A DNA stretch of 64,000 nt from JANQJD01 sp965601685 (GTDB lineage Bacteria > Pseudomonadota > Alphaproteobacteria > Rhodospirillales > Rhodospirillaceae): positions 186,001 through 250,000 of the forward strand of contig CBFCWI010000001.1 in the NCBI GenBank assembly GCA_965601685.1, given 5' to 3'. Positions 45,035-54,967 of the stretch are shown here, piece after piece. The notes beneath the pieces are model-generated. The model had not been told where the DNA came from. It saw only the letters and a program-made list of their open reading frames with translations, and made no database searches. The position numbers and the translations under genes are program-made. Each line of letters opens with the position of its first letter. The first letter of the stretch is position 1.

Positions 45035-45991
45035 AGCTTGTATTCTCGTATCTTCCAAAGGGCTACAGCCGATATAACGGCTGGATAGTACGGAAGGAGC
45101 CAAGATGAATGCCACAGGATCTCAAGGATTCTACATGGACTCTGTGCTTTGACCTAGAGGGTCGTGTCTGAGGAACTGTACCGGGACTGATTTTTTTCGT
45201 GTTCGTTCCTGCCAAGTTGCTGGTGATGCCAATTTATACCATTATTAATATGTAATCTATACATAGAAGTATGAGTTTCCTTGCCTGCGTTCCTTTGTGA
45301 TTACCTGTGCTATCACGTGTGCCAACTACTGTTGTGATCGCTGACTCCCGCAGAGGCACGACACATCTGAAAGTTGTTCTTAGATACACGTAATAATAGA
45401 AATATCAGAACAGAATCAATCTTCCATGAGGTCACCCCGCCCTCTTTGTAAGAGAAAACAACTTGAGTGAGCTTTGAAGGGAGCTGAGTCACGGCTCTTG
45501 GGCTCGCTCCTCAGCTTGAAACGGCACGCACAACGTCGTGATCATCTTTGTCAGTGATTCTAGGTGGTTCGGATCTTCAGCACTATCGGCGTGATCGGCG
45601 TGTAGGACTTGACCAGTCTTAGATTCCATAACACACCTGCACCGGTCGCCGGTCACAGCAGGTTGAACACAGCCGGCAGAATGAGAGTGTCAGTGCGTGC
45701 ATGGCCGGATGCACTGTCTCCGCTCATTGCCCTTAAGCGTTACTATCCTTCTAGTATTACGAGTATTTTCATGAGTCATTGCTGGAAAACTGTGGGTGTG
45801 GACCGCAGTCTATGCTGTGGCTTCTCACGCCACCTTGGAGCGCGGTGGGAGATTCTTCTAGAGCGCTGTCAACCGTCTTTGCCACGCGAGGTTAGCAGAG
45901 CGGAGGGGAAGGTCTTGACAGACCTCATCTGAAGCTGTAGACAGCCTTTCTGCTTTCGAGGGACAGGCAGGCATCGTGGATTCTGGCAACT

Positions 45992-46066
45992 GGCGGAGTA
46001 GCTCAGTGGTAGAGCAGGGGAATCATAATCCCTGGGTCGGGGGTTCAAATCCCTCCTCCGCTACCA
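45992..46066 (+). tRNA. tRNA-Met (CAT), elongator type
   Basis: Acceptor GGCGGAG pairs with CTCCGCT (first pair G-T). D-arm AGCTCAGTGGTAGAGC, anticodon arm GGGGAATCATAATCCCT with anticodon CAT, T-arm GGGGGTTCAAATCCCTC and an encoded CCA are present. The body matches alphaproteobacterial elongator tRNA-Met. A CAT anticodon could also be tRNA-Ile with lysidine, but the acceptor and arms favour Met. Confidence 0.9.
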
Positions 46067-46131
46067 TCCCACTACAGCCTCCCCTAAACGTAACGTAAAG
46101 CACACGCGCGCTCAGAGCCCCCAGGAAGAAG

Positions 46132-46162
46132 GGACCGCCTTCTCTCCTGCGAGGGACGGTCC
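46132..46162 (-). terminator. Possible terminator after phaA
   Basis: GGACCG and CGGTCC form a 6-base stem with a long loop, 17 bases beyond the phaA stop. The following minus-strand sequence is pyrimidine-rich (CCCTTCTTCC) without a true T-run, so this is tentative. Confidence 0.4.
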
Positions 46163-46178
46163 GTTTGCCAGCCACACG

Positions 46179-47351
46179 TCAACGTTCGACACAGATAGCG
46201 ATGCCCATACCACCACCGACACAAGCCGTGGCAATACCCTTCTTGGCACTACGTTTCATCATTTCGTATACGAGGGTCAGGAGAATGCGACACCCAGAGG
46301 CGCCGATCGGATGGCCAAGGGCGATAGCACCGCCATTGACATTCACCCTCGACAGATCCCAACCCATTTCCTTGTTGACGGCCACCGCCTGTGCACCAAA
46401 GGCTTCATTAGCCTCTATCAGATCCAGATCATCAATTTTCCAGCCTGCACGCTGCAGAGCAAGGCGGCTGGCTGGTACAGGGCCAATACCCATGATGGCG
46501 GGGTCGACACCATGGGTGGCCCAGGAAACGATACGGCACAGAGGAGTGATCCCGCGCCGTGCGGCTTCTTCAGAGGCCATCAGTACCACAGCAGCGGCGC
46601 CATCGTTAATACCAGAGGAGTTGCCAGCAGTCACGGGACCGTCCTTTGAAAAAGCCGGCCGCAGCTTCGCTAGTTTCTCCATCGTTGTCCCGTGGGTTGG
46701 GTGTTCGTCGGTCTCAACCACCGTCTCGCCCTTCGACCCCTTAATGGTCACGGGAATGATCTCATCCTTGAATCTGCCCGCCTTCTGTGCGGCCTCAGCC
46801 TTGTTCTGTGAGGCACAGGCTAACGTATCAATCTCCTCACGGGTTAAATGCCACCGCTGTGCGACATTCTCGGCTGTGGTACCCATGTGATAGTTGCCAA
46901 ACGGGTCAACCAGCCCGTCGCGCAGCATGCTATCCACTAGCTTGCCTTCGCCCATGCGCACACCGCCACGTAGATTCATGACGTGCGGGGACCAACTCAT
47001 AGACTCCATACCACCGGCAACGACGATCTTGCTGTCACCCATTTTGAGAGACTTGTAGCCTTCTGCAACGGCCCGCATGCCAGACGCACATAACTGGTTA
47101 ATGGCATAAGCCGTGCTTTCATGCGTCATACCACAATGAATCGCAACCTGACGCGCAGGACCTGCGCCCGCATTACTCTGTAACACGATCCCTTGAATCA
47201 GTTCTTCTACCTCTCCTGCCTCTGTTTTCGCGCGTTTCAGGGCTTCGGTCACAGCCGCTTCCGCCAACTTTGTCGGTGGCAGGGAACTGAACGCACCATT
47301 GAAGCGCCCGACAGGCGTTCGTGCACCTCCAGCAATTACGATATCGGTCAT
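46179..47351 (-). CDS. phaA: Acetyl-CoA C-acetyltransferase (beta-ketothiolase)
   Basis: 390 residues. The nucleophilic cysteine is in AINQLCASGMRAVAEG; the other active-site motifs are EANEAFGAQAVAVN, NVNGGAIALGHPIGASGCRILLTL and ATACVGGGMGIA. It condenses two acetyl-CoA to acetoacetyl-CoA, the first step of polyhydroxybutyrate synthesis, and also serves ketone metabolism. The symbol rests on the neighbouring PHA regulator; phaB, often beside phaA, is absent, a tRNA gene being next downstream. The divergent phaR is about 780 bases away. Confidence 0.9.
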   Translation of the reverse strand: MTDIVIAGGARTPVGRFNGAFSSLPPTKLAEAAVTEALKRAKTEAGEVEELIQGIVLQSNAGAGPARQVAIHCGMTHESTAYAINQLCASGMRAVAEGYKSLKMGDSKIVVAGGMESMSWSPHVMNLRGGVRMGEGKLVDSMLRDGLVDPFGNYHMGTTAENVAQRWHLTREEIDTLACASQNKAEAAQKAGRFKDEIIPVTIKGSKGETVVETDEHPTHGTTMEKLAKLRPAFSKDGPVTAGNSSGINDGAAAVVLMASEEAARRGITPLCRIVSWATHGVDPAIMGIGPVPASRLALQRAGWKIDDLDLIEANEAFGAQAVAVNKEMGWDLSRVNVNGGAIALGHPIGASGCRILLTLVYEMMKRSAKKGIATACVGGGMGIAICVER

Positions 47352-48134
47352 ATACTTGATCCCTCCTTAGACTTTCAGGGAACTGCCGTGCGGATCTCTA
47401 GCTGCTAGAGAGGATTGATGTCCATCAAAACTCTCCCGCCTAGCTGGCGCGGTCCTATTGCGAATCATGCCTCCCACAGGAAGGCCATACCCTAAGAAAG
47501 GGCAACATTGCAAGGTAAACACTCATCGTCCTATCGTAGGGAATATGTTGCAAGCCATTCTGCCAATGGCGCATAGGGTGGGGAGCTGATTGAGCCAGCC
47601 GCGATTGGCATGCGCATAAAGCGAGGAATCGAATCCGCGAGAGCAGCGACCGCAGACAGGAGAACGATAACCAAAGAGAGGACCCGGTCAATATCGAGGA
47701 TTCGGGTCTGTCGTATAGTCTCGTCACGAGTGAGTGATGGAAGCACTCAAAGAGCTATCCTATTATCACCATCGTGGGTCAGTGAGACGATTCTGGTGCG
47801 ACTCTGCATTTTTCACCAGTTGAATAGTACAATGATAAGACTCCACCGCTGACATTGTCTGTATTTTCTCAGAAAATAGTGAATACAAGACATTCTAACG
47901 ATATCGTGTACCCTACGTGTATTCTGTTATACCTGTTATACATTCTATTCTTTTAGGATAGAATATTGTAAGTATCATATACTCCTGCGTAGTAGAAAGA
48001 TCTATCAGGAGTTGATCGCGCCTCCGGATACGGCTACAGCCTCCACGAGCCAAACAAGCGCTCGCATGCAAGAGCGAGCTATCTTATAATGAGTATCGTG
48101 GTCGTCTACGCTATTCGCAGCACGGAAGCTAGTT
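47352..48134. other. Divergent spacer between phaA and phaR
   Basis: About 780 bases with no supported gene. AT-rich at 47870-48000, where the phaR promoter probably lies. It contains the tandem duplication at 47924-47941. A good GGGAGGGATCAAG-like site precedes phaA. Confidence 0.5.
47924..47941. repeat. Tandem duplication, 2 x 9 bp
   Basis: Two perfect adjacent copies of ctgttatac in the AT-rich spacer upstream of phaR. Confidence 0.92.
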
Positions 48135-48776
48135 ATGATGCGGGAAGGGGATGGGCCGGATCTAGGGCCGATCATGATTAAGAAATACGCTAACCGCCGT
48201 CTCTATAATACGGCAGCTAGCAGTTACGTTACGCTGGGCCACCTCTCGCGGATGGTGAAGGACGGCACTAACTTCGTAGTTCACGATGCCAAGACAGGCG
48301 AAGACATTACGCGTTCTGTTCTCACCCAAATCATAGTCGAGGAAGAGGCAAAAGGCCAAAATTTACTGCCTATCAATTTTCTACGCCAGTTGATCAGTTT
48401 TTACGGTGATTCTCTTAGTGGATTGGTGCCTTGCTATCTTGAGTACAGTATGCAGGCATTTGCTCAACATGAGGGTAAGATGCGTTCGTTGATGCAGGAT
48501 GCGCTAAATGGCTTGTTTCCTTTCAATCAATTCGAGGAAATGGGCAAGCAGAATATGGCTTTTTTTGAAAGCGCTATGAGAATGTTCACACCATTCTACG
48601 GCAACAGTGCCAATAGACAGACTCAATCTGGTAGCAATACATATTATGCATATCCACTAAGAGAAGCATCATACGAAGCAGGACTCGAGGAATTACGTAC
48701 TCGTATAAATATTATGCAAGAGCAATTAAATCATCTTTTACGAGAGTATTCCAACAAAGAGGAACAAGAAAATTGA
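48135..48776 (+). CDS. phaR: Polyhydroxyalkanoate synthesis repressor PhaR
   Basis: 213 residues. The N-terminal DNA-binding domain reads MIKKYANRRLYNTAASSYVTLGHLSRMVKDGTNFVVHDAKTGEDITRSVLTQIIVEEE, the PHB/PHA accumulation regulator signature. The next region, LLPINFLRQLISFYGDSLSGLVPCYLEYSMQAF, binds PHA granules. PhaR represses phasin genes until nascent polymer titrates it away. Its presence implies PHA storage even though no synthase is visible here. The C-terminus is predicted helical (ELRTRINIMQEQLNHLL). It converges on nadB with a 79-base gap. Confidence 0.94.
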   Translation: MMREGDGPDLGPIMIKKYANRRLYNTAASSYVTLGHLSRMVKDGTNFVVHDAKTGEDITRSVLTQIIVEEEAKGQNLLPINFLRQLISFYGDSLSGLVPCYLEYSMQAFAQHEGKMRSLMQDALNGLFPFNQFEEMGKQNMAFFESAMRMFTPFYGNSANRQTQSGSNTYYAYPLREASYEAGLEELRTRINIMQEQLNHLLREYSNKEEQEN

Positions 48777-48855
48777 TCTTGGTAGGCAGTTGACATTGCA
48801 CATTATAAACCGTAGGCCTCGCCTGCTCCTCCCTTCTCCGGCCCGTCGCACTCCA

Positions 48856-50499
48856 TCACATAACCTGCCGTGCTGACGAAAAGTTGTCTGGTACCAAAAC
48901 CGTATTCTGTGGCGTAGCAATTGTGTCTATGACTGGAAAATCAATTGTGTAATGCAATCCTCTGCTTTCCTTGCGCCTTAACGCAGACAGAATGATGAGT
49001 TTCGCGACTAGAGTCAGGTTACGCAGTTCGATCAGATCGTTGGTGACACGGAAACTGCGGTAGTATTCACTGATTTCTGCTGACAATAACTCGCAGCGAC
49101 GCTGCGCCCGTTCCAGGCGCTTAGTGGAACGGACGATCCCAACGTAATCCCACATGAAACGCCGTAGTTCATCCCAGTTGTGGGAGACTACTACTTCCTC
49201 ATCTGAATCCGTAACACAACTTTCATCCCACGGTGGCAATTCTGGTGGAACAGGAATATTAGGTAGATGATCCAGAACATTAGCTGCCGCGGCCGCCCCG
49301 AACACCAGGCATTCTAGGAGAGAGTTGGAGGCCATACGGTTAGCTCCGTGTAGGCCAGTGAAAGCACACTCACCGATAGCATATAAGTTCGGTACATCAG
49401 TACTGCCTGCAAGATTAGTAACAATGCCGCCGCACGTATAGTGAGCAGCAGGAACTACTGGAATAGGTTGCTGTGTCATGTCGAGGCCAAATTCCAGACA
49501 CTTGGCATGGACGGTGGGGAAATGCCCGATGATAAAGTCTGCTGGCTTGTGGCTGATGTCGAGATAGACACAATCGAGGCCGGATTTTTTCATTTCATTA
49601 TCAATAGCGCGGGCAACGATGTCACGGGGAGCCAGCTCAGCCCGAGGATGATAGGAATCCATAAAGACCTGACTGTTCGGGAGCCGCAGAGCACCGCCTT
49701 CGCCACGCACTGCCTCGGTAATCAGGAACGATTTGGCTTGCGGATGATAGAGACAAGTGGGATGAAATTGGCAGAATTCTAGGTTGGCTACCCGGCAGCC
49801 AGCTCGCCAGGCCATAGCAATTCCGTCTCCAGTACTGCTGTCGGGATTCGAGGTATACAAATAGACTTTACTCGCCCCTCCGGTTGCTAGTACTACTACT
49901 CGTGCTCTCAAAAGCCTAACATGGCCGCTCCGACGGTCAAGAGCATAGACGCCAACACAGCGACCTAGCCGACCCATGCTCAGGGGCTCACGCAGCAGGT
50001 CGATAATAATGTGGTGCTCCAGCAAAACAACATTCGGGGCCATTCTGATTCTCTCAACCAGAGTGGTCTGTACGGCCATACCAGTGGCGTCAGCTACGTG
50101 GACAATACGGCGGTGACTGTGGCCCCCTTCGCGGGTTAAATGCAATATGGTCTCGCCATTTGGGTCGAGAACCGTCGTAAACGAGACACCATACTCAACC
50201 AGTCTGCGGATCGCCACAGGCGCATGCTCAGCCACAAAGCGCACCACCCGAGGGTCGCACAAACCAGCGCCAGCCGTCAGAGTGTCTGCCACATGCCAAT
50301 CGATACTGTCAGCATTGTCGAGTACAGCAGCAATCCCTCCCTGGGCATAGAAAGTACTGCCCTCAGCGAGGGCATTTTTCGCTACGACCGTCACTTGCAC
50401 CCGCGGCACTAGATGGAGTGCCATGGTCAACCCGGCTGCACCGCTCCCTACGATCAGCACGTCATGATAAAAGGCCGAGGAGGAAATAGTACACCTCAT
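48856..50499 (-). CDS. nadB: L-aspartate oxidase
   Basis: 547 residues, flavoprotein of the succinate dehydrogenase/fumarate reductase superfamily. FAD motif VLIVGSGAAGLTMALHL, STFYAQGGIAAVLDNADSIDWHVADTLTAGAGLCD, HLTREGGHSHRRIVHVADATG and GANRMASNSLLECLVFGAAAA are characteristic of NadB. It oxidises L-aspartate to iminoaspartate, passing electrons to O2 or fumarate; in this cell fumarate would be an apt acceptor. It follows nadC in the order nadA, nadC, nadB, with a 120-base gap that contains a tandem duplication. Confidence 0.94.
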   Translation of the reverse strand: MRCTISSSAFYHDVLIVGSGAAGLTMALHLVPRVQVTVVAKNALAEGSTFYAQGGIAAVLDNADSIDWHVADTLTAGAGLCDPRVVRFVAEHAPVAIRRLVEYGVSFTTVLDPNGETILHLTREGGHSHRRIVHVADATGMAVQTTLVERIRMAPNVVLLEHHIIIDLLREPLSMGRLGRCVGVYALDRRSGHVRLLRARVVVLATGGASKVYLYTSNPDSSTGDGIAMAWRAGCRVANLEFCQFHPTCLYHPQAKSFLITEAVRGEGGALRLPNSQVFMDSYHPRAELAPRDIVARAIDNEMKKSGLDCVYLDISHKPADFIIGHFPTVHAKCLEFGLDMTQQPIPVVPAAHYTCGGIVTNLAGSTDVPNLYAIGECAFTGLHGANRMASNSLLECLVFGAAAAANVLDHLPNIPVPPELPPWDESCVTDSDEEVVVSHNWDELRRFMWDYVGIVRSTKRLERAQRRCELLSAEISEYYRSFRVTNDLIELRNLTLVAKLIILSALRRKESRGLHYTIDFPVIDTIATPQNTVLVPDNFSSARQVM

Positions 50500-50579
50500 T
50501 CACAGCCTATGCTGCTATCGCGAACCCGTCCCCGCTACATTCTTGCACGGGCTCACCACTCTGCGCAAGAGCCTGGCGC

Positions 50580-50601
50580 TCTCCCATAGGTCTCCCATAG
50601 G
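50580..50601. repeat. Tandem duplication, 2 x 11 bp
   Basis: Two perfect adjacent copies of tctcccatagg in the nadC-nadB gap. Confidence 0.95.
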
Positions 50602-50619
50602 CTTGCAGATATCGGCAAA

Positions 50620-51486
50620 TCATACCGCGTGCCAGTCGAGACCGATATCGACAGCAGGAGCGGAGTGTGTGATACGCCCTACAGAAATGTAGTCGACGCC
50701 GGTTGCAGCGATGGCCCTGATCGAATCGAGGGTAACACTGCCAGAAGCTTCTGTCTTGGCACGACCAGCGATGAGGTCAACTGCTAAACGTAGCGTTTCA
50801 AGGGGCATATTATCTAATAAAATGATATCAACTTCAGATTCCACAGCTTCACGCACCTGTTCTATAGAATCGCACTCTACCTCTATTTGTTTTTCTTTTT
50901 TATATTCTCTTGCAGACTGGACCGCTCTTTGAATACTGCCACAGACAGCAATATGATTATCTTTGATGAGCACACCGTCATAGAGCCCAAACCTGTGATT
51001 ACAAGCTCCACCGACACGCGTCGCATATTTAGCCAGTCGCCGTAGGCCGGGAATAGTCTTTCTGGTATCAAGCAGAGTGACACCAGTGCCAGCGAGACGC
51101 TCTACATAAGCCCGTGTCTCAGTCGCAACACCGGACAGATTCTGTAGTAGGTTCAAGGCCGTCCGTTCTGCCGCTAACAGCCCTTGCGCCGGGCCGTTTA
51201 TTTCAGCAAGGATAGTACCGGCGACAATACGCTGGCCTTCTGAGACACGAGCCGTGAAGGTCGTCTCTGGCGCTACAATCTGAAACACCTTAGCCGCAAT
51301 TGGCAGCCCAGCTACCACCATGTCATGGCGCGCAACGATGCTGCCGCGAAAGTATATACCGACAGGAATCACAGCTTGTGACGTGACGTCCCCTGTTCCA
51401 ACGTCTTCGGCTAAAGCTACAGCAATGATCTGCCGGGCAGCCGCAGCTTCCGCAGATAGCAGCCCAGATAGAGGCTCCAACAACAT
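50620..51486 (-). CDS. nadC: Nicotinate-nucleotide pyrophosphorylase (quinolinate phosphoribosyltransferase)
   Basis: 288 residues from ATG 51486. Family parts: IIAVALAEDVGTGDVTSQAVIP, ERTALNLLQNLSGVATETRAYVE, TGVTLLDTRKTIPGLRRLAKYATRVGGACNHRFGLYDGVLIKDNHI (substrate-binding Arg and Lys) and VEVDIILLDNMPLE. It turns quinolinate and PRPP into nicotinate mononucleotide. The frame stays open upstream, but ATG 51486 sits one base after the nadA stop and yields the family N-terminus. Confidence 0.94.
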   Translation of the reverse strand: MLLEPLSGLLSAEAAAARQIIAVALAEDVGTGDVTSQAVIPVGIYFRGSIVARHDMVVAGLPIAAKVFQIVAPETTFTARVSEGQRIVAGTILAEINGPAQGLLAAERTALNLLQNLSGVATETRAYVERLAGTGVTLLDTRKTIPGLRRLAKYATRVGGACNHRFGLYDGVLIKDNHIAVCGSIQRAVQSAREYKKEKQIEVECDSIEQVREAVESEVDIILLDNMPLETLRLAVDLIAGRAKTEASGSVTLDSIRAIAATGVDYISVGRITHSAPAVDIGLDWHAV

Positions 51487-51487
51487 A

Positions 51488-52483
51488 TCATCCAGCTGGT
51501 CGATTTTTTGCAGCAAGATTCTGGGACATATCAAGCATCCGTTGCAACGGCTGCAGAGCACGTAGACGCATTTCCTCCGCAATCTCTATGCGTGGACTCT
51601 CATTAGCTAGGCACCAATACACCTTCGCCAAGGTGTTTCTGGCCATATGTGGACAGATCGCACAGTTGCAACTCCCATCAGCGCCAGGGGCGGGGAGGAA
51701 GATCTTGTCTGGCGCAACTTTCGCCATCTGGTGGATGATATGCGGCTCTGTGGCGATAATGAAAGTCCTATCCGCAGATCCTGTCACGTACTGCAGAATG
51801 CCGTGGGTAGAACCAACATAGTCCGCACACAACAGAATGCTTTCTTGGCACTCCGGGTGAGCAGCAACTCTGGCCTCTGGGTAAAGAACCTTCAGTTTTT
51901 TCAGTTCCCGCTCAGAGAATTGCTCATGAATCACACAAGCACCCGGCCATAGGATCATGTTATCGCGGCCAGTGCGACGTTTGATGAAGTGCCCTAGATG
52001 ATAGTCAGGTGCAAATAGAATAGGCTGCTCGACTGGAATCTGATTGACGATGGCCTCAGCATTGGATGAAGTAACGATGATATCGGAGAGCGCTTTCACC
52101 TCTGCTGAGCAATTGATATAGCTGATAGCCAGATGATCCGGGTATCTCTCCCGAAATTTCTTGAAAGACTCAGGCTTGCATGCCTCTTCTAGGGAACAAC
52201 CTGCTGCTAGGTCTGGCAGCAGAACCAAGCGGTCCGGATTGAGTACCTTGGCCACCTCCCCCATGAATCGCACACCGCAGAAAACAATTATATCGGCTCT
52301 CGTTTCGGCGGCACGGCGAGACAAGTCGAGAGAATCACCAACGAAATCAGCCAAATCTTGCAGTGGACCTTCTTGATAATAATGAGCCAAAACGACAGCA
52401 TTCTTCCGCCATCGTAGCCGGTCTATTGCCGCACGTACGTCAGGCATGTCAGGGGCAGGAATGAGGTCGGATTCGGTCATCAC
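51488..52483 (-). CDS. nadA: Quinolinate synthase
   Basis: 331 residues. The three [4Fe-4S] cysteines lie in LLPDLAAGCSLEEAC, AAHPECQESI and SCNCAICPHMARNT. AHYYQEGPLQDLADFVGDSLDLSRRAAE and WPGACVIHEQF are the family substrate motifs. It condenses iminoaspartate (from NadB) with dihydroxyacetone phosphate to quinolinate. The cluster is oxygen-labile. It is the first gene of nadA-nadC-nadB, so the cell makes NAD from aspartate. Confidence 0.95.
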   Translation of the reverse strand: MMTESDLIPAPDMPDVRAAIDRLRWRKNAVVLAHYYQEGPLQDLADFVGDSLDLSRRAAETRADIIVFCGVRFMGEVAKVLNPDRLVLLPDLAAGCSLEEACKPESFKKFRERYPDHLAISYINCSAEVKALSDIIVTSSNAEAIVNQIPVEQPILFAPDYHLGHFIKRRTGRDNMILWPGACVIHEQFSERELKKLKVLYPEARVAAHPECQESILLCADYVGSTHGILQYVTGSADRTFIIATEPHIIHQMAKVAPDKIFLPAPGADGSCNCAICPHMARNTLAKVYWCLANESPRIEIAEEMRLRALQPLQRMLDMSQNLAAKNRPAG

Positions 52484-52970
52484 AGGTTGATACTCCTGGC
52501 CAGTTGTATTGCAGCTTTACCAAAATGGGCCTTTTCACTTCCGGTTGGCGTGGCTTTCAAAAGCGCAGAATCCCTCGTTTCTTTAGTGTCTCACATACAG
52601 GGGACCTGTGTACGCTAGAGCTTTAGGTGAAGAAGAACACTCATGAGCTGGAATTTATCGCAATGCTTAGAAGTATCCGCTGCTGGCTTATACACTGTGA
52701 CAAGAAACCCACTTTGGGAACAATCATTGAGCCAATACACACGATTACATCACGAATCCCTTAGTTGAGAATCGGAACCTGCCGCTCGGCAGCCATCTGG
52801 GACTGTGTCGCCCGTGGAAGCCTCGGACCGGCGGCTCACGAACAGGCCGTCTTTTTCTTGACAGCTGTTTACAGCCTTTGTCCACGTTCCTCGTTCTCTC
52901 TGCTCTAACTTCTGCATCCCCCGCAATCCCTCCCTGTCTCCCTTATACCAGCGCCAAGGAACGGTTACTC
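52484..52970. other. Spacer between the CBS protein gene and nadA
   Basis: About 490 bases, no gene seen. It should carry the nad operon promoter; I cannot recognise an NAD-regulator operator by eye. Confidence 0.5.
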
Positions 52971-53408
52971 TTACGGTGTGCGAGTCATGGCGTAATCACG
53001 CAGCACTCCCATTTCCATCTGTGCCTCCTGCAGCCTGAAGTTCACAACGTCACCTATACTCACAATACCCACTAATCTTCCACTATCAATTACAGGTAAA
53101 TGTCGAATACGACGTTTAGTCATTGTCTCCATCAAATCCTTGACATCATCGGTTGGTTTGCAGGTAATCACTGCGGTTGTCATGAGATTCCGCACGGGCA
53201 TGGTTAAGGCGGCTGCACCATACTTAGCCATGCCCTTGACAAGGTCACGTTCGGATAAGACCCCTTCCAGTTTTCCCTTTGGGTCACAGGCCACCATCAC
53301 GCCGATCTTGTGCTCAGTCAACAGTCGCGCCGCATCGCTAGCCATGTGTTCCGGCAGGATGGTGATAACGTTACGCCCTTTCTTAGCCAGGATTCTCTCA
53401 ACGCTCAC
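52971..53408 (-). CDS. CBS-domain-pair protein
   Basis: 145 residues from GTG 53408, which has AAGGGGG five bases upstream; a TTG at 53438 is the outer alternative. Two CBS domains fill the protein: first VERILAKKGRNVITILPEHMASDAARLLTEHKIGVMVACDPKGKLEGVLSERDLVKGM, second VRNLMTTAVITCKPTDDVKDLMETMTKRRIRHLPVIDSGRLVGIVSIGDVVNFRL. Such stand-alone pairs bind adenosine nucleotides or SAM and act as energy sensors; the partner is unknown. The terminal helix is typical of alphaproteobacterial members. Confidence 0.9.
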   Translation of the reverse strand: MSVERILAKKGRNVITILPEHMASDAARLLTEHKIGVMVACDPKGKLEGVLSERDLVKGMAKYGAAALTMPVRNLMTTAVITCKPTDDVKDLMETMTKRRIRHLPVIDSGRLVGIVSIGDVVNFRLQEAQMEMGVLRDYAMTRTP

Positions 53409-54967
53409 GGTCGCCCCCTTGCTGACAAGGCCCTTCAAAAGGCCGTGGACTCTCCTCTTCTCTCTCCTGATGTACGATTACATAGAGATAGAGGCGATCT
53501 CGCGGACCTTCAATACCTTCCGCTTAATCAGAGGAGGCTGCCAAACTACCTGATATGAGCAGCCTGGATAACAGCGGGCGTGCCAGCCAACGAGCAGCCT
53601 TTGCGAGACAGCCTGCCTGGACCATGCGCTGCGCATTCTGGTGCATTCTAGTGTAGTGGAGCTCATGGCCTTGTGTAAACGCCAGCCTATACGAACACTA
53701 TACCATAGAATCCATGAAGACAGAGAATACAGAAGATCGGTCTCCGCACGACAGTGACCTGCAGACCTTTGACGAGATAACTGGTCCGAGTACATGGCGA
53801 AAACTCTCTCCACTGTTCCCTGCAGTCGCAGCTGCAAGCGCCCACAGACGCTAGCGAGTCCATTCTCTTCAAGCACAGCCCTGTGTCCGCAAGAGCGCAT
53901 GCTCAGCCGCTGCACTGTATATGGCCATGTCATGCGTCAATCCATGAATTCAGTCAATGTCTGCAGACCAGGCAGGCGGGACTTCCGCAAGGCTCTAGGC
54001 ATATAACAAGGATATAGTGATATATTTGCCACCATGCAATATATCTCTGTCTCTCTCTAATAAACGCTGCCATAAACGTCGCACAAGACGACCAGCCTGG
54101 CCACCTGTCAGAGCACTGTTATGAGCCCCGTCATCGTGCAGGCGATCATCGGTCCATGCGAGGCCAGCAGCACCATGCGCACCGATCCCTGCATGGCCAA
54201 GAAAACTCAGAAGGCGCAGTCCACTCGCCGAGGGCTACCCAGACTCACAGCTGGCCAGTTAGGCCAAGGCAGTGTTAGAGAACGGCTGTACAAAGAAGAA
54301 GGTGAATGGTGAGAATTCCGTATGCTGCTCCCTCCCAGCGCGAATGGATAGGAACGTAGTCTGGCGGTATGAGGAGGGAGGGCTCAGGTGCAATCCAGCC
54401 GCATCATGTGACAGGCCCTACAGGATTTCGTAGGGCACTCGCGTGCACTTCTTCTGCCAGAAGCAGATGCTGTGGATAGTCTTTCAAGTTGGCCATTGGG
54501 TTTTGAGAGCGAGCCATCTTCTCCCCATTTCCGCAAGCCTGCCTCCACTCCACCCTGGCTGCGACCTGAATCACTCTCTTGGAAAGTTTGCTATCAGCTG
54601 CACCTGTTATCATAGGATGACGCTATTGATTGATGAATCAGTCACTTCCCCATCACCATGAACCTTAGCCTCTCGAGTACAACGAGTAACTGACATCTAG
54701 AGTCATCTTCCAATCTTGAGGGTGAAGACAGCGAGCAAGATCAATCACTTGAACGCTGATCTCTTCCACCTCCTGACCTATGCGCGAGTCGCGCTCTATC
54801 CGATTAGAATAGTCACTTGTTGTAGAGAGGGTCGACAAGATCACGGAAATCACAGATCCTCTAGCACACTCATGCAGCCAGCTTTCTCAAAATGCGCAAG
54901 CCCTTCCCTAGATTGCTTTAACTATTATCAACGGAAAGTACGAGGAATGGAGAAATCTATCCTGCTG
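53409..54967. other. Largest gene-free spacer of the window
   Basis: About 1.56 kb between the CBS protein gene and yjbQ. Short frames exist on both strands (up to about 150 codons at 53478-53933), but none has a recognisable family or a good start context. I see an imperfect near-tandem repeat at about 53634-53653 (gcattctggt / gcattctagt). Probably decayed DNA. Confidence 0.5.

Larger units (their letters stand above)
44617..45991. other. Large spacer with an orphan terminator
   Basis: About 1.4 kb with no supported protein gene. It holds three hairpins (44667-44697, 44856-44875 and 45007-45034), the duplication at 44990-45011, and AT-rich promoter-like sequence around 44820-44915. A small RNA ending at 45034 is possible. 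Confidence 0.5.

Noticed and set aside
45609..45932. Plus-strand frame of 107 codons upstream of tRNA-Met
   Set aside because: No recognisable domain and composition unlike the genes of the window.
53478..53933. Minus-strand frame of 151 codons upstream of the CBS protein gene
   Set aside because: Overlaps other frames of similar length, has no domain and lacks a start context; treated as non-coding.
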